36,001 bases of DNA from Sideroxyarcus sp045866275 (GTDB taxonomy: Bacteria > Pseudomonadota > Gammaproteobacteria > Burkholderiales > Gallionellaceae), in assembly GCA_045866275.1 (NCBI GenBank), contig BAAFRX010000023.1, positions 1-36,001 on the forward strand, given 5' to 3'. Within the stretch, counting starts at the first letter, position 1, and every line of letters starts with the position of its first letter. Positions 26,370-31,705 of this stretch are shown here, one piece after another. Under the pieces are notes generated by a model, which was given only the letters and a program-made list of their open reading frames with translations, was not told the origin of the DNA and ran no database searches. A program made the position numbers and the translations under genes.

Positions 26370-26483
26370 CGTCATACCGGCGAAGGCCGGTATCCAGTTA
26401 GAAAATGACTCTCCGCAACGCGGAGACAATACCAACTGCATATTGAATAACCCCGCTGGATTCCGGCCTGCGCCGGAATGACG
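26370..26483. repeat. 114-bp inverted-repeat element B, right of the GIY-YIG gene
   Basis: The 29-nt terminal inverted repeats match at 25 positions (left CGTCATACCGGCGAAGG, right GCGCCGGAATGACG). The interior has the hairpin CTCCGC-AA-CGCGGAG region and then GACAATACCAACTGCATATT, aligning with the interior of element A. It ends 14 bases before the cysS start, so the cysS ribosome-binding site lies directly after it. Confidence 0.85.
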
Positions 26484-26497
26484 GCTCAGGAAAAGAA

Positions 26498-27934
26498 ATG
26501 CTGAAAATCTACAACACCCTCGCCCGCGACAAGCAGGAATTCAAACCCATCGAGGCCAACAAGGTACGCATGTATGTGTGCGGCATGACCGTGTACGACT
26601 ATTGCCACCTCGGCCACGCGCGTGTGATGGTGGTGTTCGACATGGTCTATCGCTGGCTCAAGGCCAGTGGTTACGATGTTACCTACGTGCGCAACATCAC
26701 CGACATCGACGACAAGATCATCAAGCGCGCGGCGGAGAACAAGGAATCCATCCACACGCTCACACAGCGCTTCATCGATGCCATGCACGAGGATGCCGAT
26801 GCACTGGGCGTGCAACGTCCGGATCACGAACCGCGCGCCACGCAGTACATCCCGCAGATGCTGCAGATGGTCGAGAAACTGGAACAGAACGGCCTGGCTT
26901 ACCAAGCGGCAGACGGCGACGTGAACTACGCCGTTCGTAAATTCGATGGCTACGGCAAACTCTCCGGCAAGTCGCTGGAAGACCTGCGCGCCGGCGAGCG
27001 CGTGGAAGTAGCTTCGGACAAGAACGACCCGCTCGACTTCGTGCTGTGGAAGCATGCCAAAGAAGGCGAGGCAGACGAAGTGAAATGGGATTCCAAGTGG
27101 GGCAAAGGCCGGCCCGGCTGGCATCTTGAATGTTCCGCGATGGGTTCTGACTTGCTCGGCAATCATTTCGATATTCACGGTGGCGGTGCCGACCTGCAGT
27201 TCCCGCACCACGAGAACGAGATCGCGCAGAGCGAAGGCGCGCATGGCTGCCAGTACGTGAACTACTGGATGCACAACGGTTTCGTGCGCGTGGACAACGA
27301 GAAGATGTCCAAGAGCCTGGGCAACTTCTTCACCATCCGCGAAGTGCTGAAGAAGTACGACGCCGAAGTCGTGCGCTTCTTCATCCTGCGCGCGCACTAC
27401 CGCAGTCCGCTGAACTATTCCGACGCGCATCTGGACGATGCCAAAGGCGCACTGACGCGGCTTTATACGGCGCTGAATGGGGCTGCTGCACTGGTGGGTC
27501 GGACTTCAATCCGACAGGAAGTCGTCGGACTGAAGTCCGACCTACAGGGCAATGTGTCGCCAGACTGGAACGAACCTCACGCGCAGCGTTTCAAAGCCGC
27601 GCTGGATGACGATTTCAACACGCCGGAAGCCGTCGCCGTATTGTTCGACCTCGCCAACGAAGTGAACCGCAGCCATTCTGCCGAAGCCGCTGCACAGCTC
27701 AAGGCGCTGGCTGGCGTAATGGGCCTGCTGCAAAGGGACGCGCAAGAATTCCTGCAAGGAAGCGCGACGATTGGCGGATTGGATGATGCCGCGATCAATG
27801 CCCAGATCGAAGCGCGCATCGCCGCCAAGAAGGCCAAGGATTTTGCTACGGCAGACCGCATTCGCAAGGAGCTGCTGGAAGCAGGTATCGTGCTGGAAGA
27901 TACCGCGCAGGGGACGAGCTGGCGCAGGGCTTAG
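26498..27934 (+). CDS. cysS: Cysteinyl-tRNA synthetase (with an in-frame repeat insert)
   Basis: A 478-residue class I synthetase that charges tRNA-Cys. Zinc ligands are in VCGMTVYD, LECSAM and FPHHENE; the HIGH equivalent is HLGHAR and KMSKS is in NEKMSKSLGN. The C-terminal domain contains AAKKAKDFATADRIRKELL. Residues about 333-350 (around VGRTSIRQEVVGLKSDLQ) are encoded by a palindromic repeat and are not typical of the family; they lie between the catalytic core and the C-terminal helical domain, so the enzyme is probably still active. Three further copies of the 3' end lie downstream after small cassettes. Confidence 0.97.
   Translation: MLKIYNTLARDKQEFKPIEANKVRMYVCGMTVYDYCHLGHARVMVVFDMVYRWLKASGYDVTYVRNITDIDDKIIKRAAENKESIHTLTQRFIDAMHEDADALGVQRPDHEPRATQYIPQMLQMVEKLEQNGLAYQAADGDVNYAVRKFDGYGKLSGKSLEDLRAGERVEVASDKNDPLDFVLWKHAKEGEADEVKWDSKWGKGRPGWHLECSAMGSDLLGNHFDIHGGGADLQFPHHENEIAQSEGAHGCQYVNYWMHNGFVRVDNEKMSKSLGNFFTIREVLKKYDAEVVRFFILRAHYRSPLNYSDAHLDDAKGALTRLYTALNGAAALVGRTSIRQEVVGLKSDLQGNVSPDWNEPHAQRFKAALDDDFNTPEAVAVLFDLANEVNRSHSAEAAAQLKALAGVMGLLQRDAQEFLQGSATIGGLDDAAINAQIEARIAAKKAKDFATADRIRKELLEAGIVLEDTAQGTSWRRA
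27494..27546. repeat. Double-palindrome repeat inserted in frame in cysS
   Basis: Two palindromic units, GTCGGACTTCAATCCGAC (27498-27515) and GTCGGACTGAAGTCCGAC (27524-27541), are separated by eight bases. Together with flanking GTGG and CTAC they form a larger imperfect inverted repeat. The insert preserves the cysS reading frame. Confidence 0.8.
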
Positions 27935-27936
27935 GG
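27887..27936 (+). repeat. Native cysS 3' end, left boundary of the cassette array
   Basis: Bases 27887-27929 of the cysS tail are identical over 43 bases to 30858-30900 in the last copy, and after one mismatch both continue TTAGGG. These blocks bound the whole cassette array as direct repeats, like attachment-site repeats. The function is inferred. Confidence 0.75.
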
Positions 27937-27982
27937 TAACTTTCATGCTGGGCAATCTACCCATCTATCTAGCCAGCGCTAC

Positions 27983-28010
27983 TTGACGATATACGGCATT
28001 GACGGATAAT
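27983..28010 (+). promoter_or_regulatory. Probable promoter of the RelE-type toxin/antitoxin cassette
   Basis: TTGACG (27983-27988) and GATAAT (28005-28010) are spaced by 16 bases. TTGACG occurs a second time within the spacer (28000-28004 region), giving a short direct repeat that might be an operator. Transcription would begin near 28017, almost at the ATG at 28018. Confidence 0.5.
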
Positions 28011-28017
28011 GGCAACC

Positions 28018-28338
28018 ATGCTCACGATCATCGAAACCGAGGCATTCGAAAAACTCTGGCCGCTCTATTGGACGGAGAATGAGCACGATGTTTTCATAAT
28101 GTTCGTCGCAGAAAACCCAAGCGCTGGAGATGTCGTTAGAGGATCAGGCGGCGTGCGCAAGGTTAGGTGGTCGCGATCAGGCTCGGGTAAATCGGGTGGT
28201 GTGCGCGTGATCTATTTCAACCGATTGGCCAATGGCGAGATATGGCTACTCATGATCTACGCAAAGAGCAAACTGGATTCAGTTGATGGGAATATATTGA
28301 AGGAGTTAAAAGATGAAATCGAAAAAACCATTGAGTGA
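28018..28338 (+). CDS. RelE/HigB-type toxin (cassette 1)
   Basis: A 106-residue protein of the RelE/HigB toxin family that pairs with NadS-like antitoxins. It contains MLTIIETEAFEKLWPLYW, then the typical core GSGGVRKVRWSRSGSGKSGG and VRVIYFNRLANGEIWLL, ending AKSKLDSV. Toxins of this type are mRNA interferases acting on the ribosome; activity here is inferred from family. ATG at 28018 matches the family N-terminus; ATG at 28009 is three codons upstream but overlaps the predicted -10 element. The gene overlaps the antitoxin gene by 26 bases, toxin first. Confidence 0.9.
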   Translation: MLTIIETEAFEKLWPLYWTENEHDVFIMFVAENPSAGDVVRGSGGVRKVRWSRSGSGKSGGVRVIYFNRLANGEIWLLMIYAKSKLDSVDGNILKELKDEIEKTIE

Positions 28339-28621
28339 CAAGAAGCTGGAAGCATTCGAGGCGACACGAAACATCGGCACAGAATTGTTGGCATCTGTGC
28401 GCCAAATGAAAGACGGAAAAGGGCGTGTGGTTCTTTCTCCAGTAATTTCGGCGAGAAAGAAATCAGGGATGTCGCAAGCCGAATTTGCGGGACTGTTGGG
28501 AGTGTCTGTTCGCACGCTTCAAGAATGGGAACAAGGTCGCAGACAACCCAGCGGTGCAGCGAAAACACTGATCGGTATTGCAGAGCGTAGGCCAGAAGTG
28601 TTGAAAGAAGCGGCGGTTTAA
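28313..28621 (+). CDS. XRE-family antitoxin, NadS/HigA-like (cassette 1)
   Basis: A 102-residue protein with a helix-turn-helix in the C-terminal half (MSQAEFAGLLGVSVRTLQEW, then EQGRRQPSGAAKTLI). This is the standard antitoxin and autorepressor partner of the preceding toxin. The N-terminal 45 residues probably bind the toxin. It starts within the toxin gene (26-base overlap) and is followed by a strong terminator, so the pair is a self-contained unit. Confidence 0.9.
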   Translation: MKSKKPLSDKKLEAFEATRNIGTELLASVRQMKDGKGRVVLSPVISARKKSGMSQAEFAGLLGVSVRTLQEWEQGRRQPSGAAKTLIGIAERRPEVLKEAAV

Positions 28622-28640
28622 GCGGTAAAGGACTGAAGAG

Positions 28641-28662
28641 AGCCCCTTCGGGGGCTTTTTTA
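28641..28662 (+). terminator. Rho-independent terminator after cassette 1
   Basis: The stem AGCCCC/GGGGCT with a TTCG tetraloop is followed by a T-run. It ends eight bases before the first duplicate of the cysS tail. Confidence 0.92.
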
Positions 28663-28669
28663 TTGCGCA

Positions 28670-28801
28670 CAGATAGAAGCGCGAATCAGAGCCAAGAAAG
28701 CAAAGAACTTCGCCGAAGCGGACCGTATCCGCAAAACATTATTGGAAGCGGGTGTCGTGCTGGAAGACACTGTTCAGGGGACGAGCTGGCGCAGGGCATA
28801 G
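28670..28801 (+). repeat. Duplicate of the cysS 3' end, copy 1
   Basis: Read in frame, it encodes 43 residues matching the CysS C-terminus from QIEAR to SWRRA and a stop codon, with no internal stop. It has no start codon or ribosome-binding site of its own. Bases 28676-28734 are identical over 59 bases to 30780-30838 in copy 3, while most differences from real cysS are synonymous. It separates cassette 1 from cassette 2. Confidence 0.93.
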
Positions 28802-28832
28802 TTCAGCAGTCGCAATAAACAAAACGCCACCA

Positions 28833-28887
28833 ATAATGCCTCTGCTGGTAGAATCTGGTCGGTCTGACTAGAATTTTGAGGCATTAT
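28833..28887 (+). promoter_or_regulatory. Inverted repeat covering the Phd ribosome-binding site
   Basis: ATAATGCCTC (28833-28842) and GAGGCATTAT (28878-28887) are perfect 10-base inverted repeats 35 bases apart. The right arm contains the Shine-Dalgarno GAGG and the first two bases of the antitoxin start codon. It could be a pair of operator half-sites for Phd or an mRNA hairpin that hides the start. Confidence 0.55.
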
Positions 28888-29134
28888 GAAAACATGGCAA
28901 TTGCAGGAAGCAAAGGGAAAGTTCAGCGAAGTTGTGAAAAGCGCCCAAAGCAAAGGGCCGCAGAACATTACCGTGCATGGCGAGCCTGTCGCCGTATTGA
29001 TCTCCCGTCGTGACTATCTGAAGCTCATCAATCCAAAGCCAAGCTTTGTGGAGTTGATGCGATCATCGCCGCTCGTGGGATGTGATCTTGGAATCACACG
29101 CGAGCAAACCGCGACCCGCAACATAAAGCTATGA
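28886..29134 (+). CDS. Phd/YefM-family antitoxin (cassette 2)
   Basis: An 82-residue protein with the Phd/YefM pattern: MKTWQLQEAKGKFSEVVKSA, then GPQNITVHGEPVAVLISRRDYLKL. The N-terminal domain dimerises and binds DNA; the C-terminal tail would wrap the toxin. GAGG lies four bases before the ATG. It overlaps the vapC-like gene by four bases (ATGA). Confidence 0.92.
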   Translation: MKTWQLQEAKGKFSEVVKSAQSKGPQNITVHGEPVAVLISRRDYLKLINPKPSFVELMRSSPLVGCDLGITREQTATRNIKL

Positions 29135-29541
29135 GCTATCTGCTCGATACCAACGTCATTTCTGAACTGGTTCGCCCCAAGCCGGCCAAGTCAGTCCTGG
29201 ACTGGTTTGAGAACATCCCTTCGGATGCATTGCATATCAGCGTGTTGACCCTGGGTGAAATACGCAAAGGGGTCGAGCAGATGCCGGATGGGGCGCGCCG
29301 CGAGAAACTCAGATTGTGGCTCGAACATGATCTGGCAGACTGGTTCGGGGCCAGAGTATTGCCGGTGAATATGCCTGTTGCGGATCGTTGGGGCAGACTG
29401 CTTGCATTGATGGGGCGTCCCGTACCCAGCATAGACAGCTTGCTGGCGGCCACAGCGCTTCATTACGAATTGCGCCTCGTTACGCGGAACGAAAAGGATT
29501 TTGAATATCCGGGATTGGAAATCGTCAACCCGTGGGGCTGA
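29131..29541 (+). CDS. VapC-type PIN-domain toxin (cassette 2)
   Basis: A 136-residue PIN-domain RNase toxin. Acidic residues of the active site are visible: D6 in YLLDTNVISEL, the glutamate in TLGEIRKGVEQ, and the aspartate in SIDSLLAATAL, followed by TRNEKDFEYPGL. Family members cleave specific RNAs. It is translationally coupled to the Phd-type antitoxin (ATGA). The TGA at 29539-29541 is followed after one base by cysS-tail copy 2. Confidence 0.93.
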   Translation: MSYLLDTNVISELVRPKPAKSVLDWFENIPSDALHISVLTLGEIRKGVEQMPDGARREKLRLWLEHDLADWFGARVLPVNMPVADRWGRLLALMGRPVPSIDSLLAATALHYELRLVTRNEKDFEYPGLEIVNPWG

Positions 29542-29542
29542 G

Positions 29543-29635
29543 TTTGCCGAGGCAGACCGCATTCGCAAAGAATTATTGGAAGCGGGAATCGTGCTGGAAG
29601 ACACTGCTCAGGGGACAAGTTGGCGCAGGGTTTAG
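29543..29635 (+). repeat. Duplicate of the cysS 3' end, copy 2
   Basis: The shortest copy: 30 in-frame codons matching the CysS end from FAEADRIRK to SWRRV plus TAG. Its 5' part (GCAGACCGCATTCGCAA) is closer to real cysS than copies 1 and 3 are, while the rest carries many synonymous changes. It starts one base after the VapC stop and ends 51 bases before the nucleotidyltransferase-like gene. Confidence 0.93.
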
Positions 29636-29673
29636 GTTTTATTGCCGTATACTACAAAAAATTAATTTGTATG

Positions 29674-29698
29674 ATAAAGTCTCGCCATGAGACTTTAT
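29674..29698 (+). promoter_or_regulatory. Perfect palindrome centred on the start codon of the cassette 3 gene
   Basis: ATAAAGTCTC and GAGACTTTAT form a perfect 10-bp inverted repeat around GCCAT; the ATG start codon spans loop and right arm. No clear Shine-Dalgarno precedes it. The hairpin or operator would control translation or transcription of the gene. A -10-like TATGAT (29670-29675) overlaps the left arm. Confidence 0.65.
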
Positions 29699-30733
29699 GC
29701 TGAACTCTCCTCAAGCGCACAAAACGCATACGCCGATCTGTTTGATGCAGTGCTGGCATCCAGCGTATCCAATTCCGTTGCCAACTTGAATGGCAGCTTT
29801 GGAACCAAGAGCGTACACCAGAAGAAGTATTGGTATTTTCAGTATCGGGACATCAACGGTTCTGTCAGGCAGATATATATCGGGCCGGACAGCGACAAGG
29901 TCCGCGCTTTGATCGCGCAACATCAATCGCATGAAATGCTTCCCATACGAAAGCTGGCCGCGGCTGCTGTTGCGCTTGGGTGCAACCCTGTATTGCCCAA
30001 GCATTACAGAGTTATCAAGCGGCTTGACGAGTACGGCTTCTTCAAGCGGGGCGGCATATTGGTTGGAACGCATGCCTTTCTGACGATGTGCAACATGCTC
30101 GGGATATCACCGGCAGAGCGCATGCAGACTCAGGATGTCGATTTCGCCCATGCGGGGAAAAACATCTCCATCGCACTGCCGGCCAATATCAAGGTTGAAA
30201 CAAGATCGGCGCTTGAGTCACTGGAAATGGGGCTTATTCCGGTTTCGACCTTTAAGGGGACAGAAGGGGCGCGCTATGTGAATCCTTCCGATCCTGCATT
30301 CATGGTGGACTTTCTGACAGCCAAGACATCCGTGAGTGACGAACCGGTCCATATCGAAGGGCTCTCCATTGCGCTGCAACCCTTGAAGTTCATGGAGTTT
30401 TCGATGAAAGACACGACGCAAGCCGGGGCGCTGGGGAATGACGGAGCCGTCCTTGTGACGGTCCCCAAGCCGGATCGTTTTGCGATCCACAAGCTCATCG
30501 TGTCGGCGGAAAGAAAGATTTCGGAAACCGCGAAAATCAACAAGGATGTCAGACAGGCAAACGTGCTGATCCAGTACTACATGGACTCCAGGCCGGATGA
30601 ACTTGCCGAGACCTGCAAAGAAGCAAAAGAGAACGGTCCGGGATGGGAGAAAAGATTGCGCAAAGGAATATCAAAACTAAAAAAGATAAACCCGGCGGCA
30701 TCGGGTTTTCTGCTTGAGACGATGGGTGATTGA
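29687..30733 (+). CDS. GSU2403-type nucleotidyltransferase-fold protein (cassette 3)
   Basis: A 348-residue protein resembling the family annotated as GSU2403-type nucleotidyltransferase fold (NTP_transf_8). Features are YWYFQYRDINGSVRQIYIGP near the N-terminus, RGGILVGTHAF (about 121-131) as the nucleotide-binding glycine segment, and the acidic pair DVDF (about 150-153). The C-terminal half is helical and ends with a lysine-rich stretch. The family has no firmly established function; nucleotidyltransferase folds of this kind occur in toxin-antitoxin and abortive-infection systems. It stands alone, without a HEPN or AbiEi-type partner, between cysS-tail copies 2 and 3. Codon use is less GC-rich than its chromosomal neighbours. 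Confidence 0.7.
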   Translation: MRLYAELSSSAQNAYADLFDAVLASSVSNSVANLNGSFGTKSVHQKKYWYFQYRDINGSVRQIYIGPDSDKVRALIAQHQSHEMLPIRKLAAAAVALGCNPVLPKHYRVIKRLDEYGFFKRGGILVGTHAFLTMCNMLGISPAERMQTQDVDFAHAGKNISIALPANIKVETRSALESLEMGLIPVSTFKGTEGARYVNPSDPAFMVDFLTAKTSVSDEPVHIEGLSIALQPLKFMEFSMKDTTQAGALGNDGAVLVTVPKPDRFAIHKLIVSAERKISETAKINKDVRQANVLIQYYMDSRPDELAETCKEAKENGPGWEKRLRKGISKLKKINPAASGFLLETMGD

Positions 30734-30747
30734 CTGGCGTAAATCGC

Positions 30748-30905
30748 TACTGGACGACACCGCGATCCATGCGCAGATTGAAGCGCGAATCAGAGCCAAG
30801 AAAGCAAAGAACTTCGCCGAAGCGGACCGTATCCGCAAGGCCTTGTTGGAAGCGGGGATCGTGCTGGAAGATACCGCGCAGGGGACGAGCTGGCGCAGGG
30901 TTTAG
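30748..30905 (+). repeat. Duplicate of the cysS 3' end, copy 3
   Basis: The longest copy: 51 or more codons from LLDDTAIHAQIEAR to SWRRV plus TAG, matching the last part of CysS with an intact frame. The frame is open back to a TTG at 30714 inside the preceding gene, so a 63-residue peptide is conceivable but unlikely. The last 43 bases before the final codon equal those of real cysS. Its stop overlaps the convergent pseudopilin stop. Confidence 0.93.
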
Positions 30906-31705
30906 GGAAGTTTGCCTGCGCTCACCATCTTGCTGAACAGGATGCTGGATGGTATCCAACCAAGCAAATCGTCATATCCTGGAGTGAATTCGTGACTGAC
31001 AAAGTTCTTGTCGTTGTCGCTGTTCTCGACTTCGTCACTGTTGCTTGATACAGTCAGTTGAATTCCGTTTGAAATAAAAGCACCGGCACCATTCATGCCA
31101 TGCGAGACAAATACTGCTGGAACAGCAGCTGCAACTGGTGTGCTGCCAGCTGACAGAATATCGGGTACACCTTTTGAGCAGAGTGCAAAGCTAGATGCAG
31201 CAGGTGCGGTTACGGCGGGGGTGCAGTCAGTTGTTCCGGCAGCAATTTCATCTGCGAAGCGTTTTGTTACACGATAGGTAAAGCGTCGATTCCAAGCATC
31301 GGTTTCAGATATCCCTAGGGTCGCCCAAGGAAGGACGCCTGTAACTGATGTGGCGGTGCAAGCCACTCTGCTCGCATCGGCACTTGCGACGCCGCCTCCG
31401 GCAGTCACACAGGCGCAGGTATTGGCTATTGTGGCTTCAATGCCTGCATCGGCGGTGCCGGTTGCGAGCGAGGATTGGGATGGACAAGGAAGTCTGCCGT
31501 TGATCAAGGCAAAGCCGATCAGTGCTTGTTGGATATCTATTAATTTTGATTTGGTTTCACTTATCTTTCGCTGCTCAAGCTGGCTGCTGATCGTTGGTAC
31601 CAAGCCAGTCAGCAGCAATGCGACGATGGTCAGCACCATGGCCATTTCGACCAAGGTGAATCCGAAAACCCGATTTTCTGGGATAAGGGTGTTAGCAAGT
31701 TTCAT
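30902..31705 (-). CDS. Type IV pilin-like protein (pseudopilin)
   Basis: A 267-residue protein with a 15-residue leader and a prepilin peptidase site G/FTLVEMAMVLTIVALLL; glutamate 5 of the mature protein is present, as in pilins that assemble. The rest is periplasmic, with several cysteines and LPCPSQSS and GVLPWATLGI segments typical of large minor pilins. The ATG at 31705 forms an ATGA overlap with the upstream anchored protein. It is the last gene of the pilus/secretion cluster, and its stop overlaps the last cysS-tail copy. Confidence 0.88.
   Translation of the reverse strand: MKLANTLIPENRVFGFTLVEMAMVLTIVALLLTGLVPTISSQLEQRKISETKSKLIDIQQALIGFALINGRLPCPSQSSLATGTADAGIEATIANTCACVTAGGGVASADASRVACTATSVTGVLPWATLGISETDAWNRRFTYRVTKRFADEIAAGTTDCTPAVTAPAASSFALCSKGVPDILSAGSTPVAAAVPAVFVSHGMNGAGAFISNGIQLTVSSNSDEVENSDNDKNFVSHEFTPGYDDLLGWIPSSILFSKMVSAGKLP

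Noticed and set aside
25927..26483. A CRISPR array formed by the repeats around the GIY-YIG gene
   Set aside because: The repeats are inverted, not regularly spaced direct repeats, there are only two full elements, and no cas genes are near.
30714..30905. A 63-codon open frame ending in the CysS-like tail as a separate gene
   Set aside because: It needs a TTG start inside the preceding gene, has no ribosome-binding site, and the part outside the cysS copy is an out-of-frame reading of the nucleotidyltransferase-like gene.
27887..30908. An integron-type cassette array
   Set aside because: No integrase gene or attC-like folded sites are present; the repeated sequence is coding sequence of cysS.
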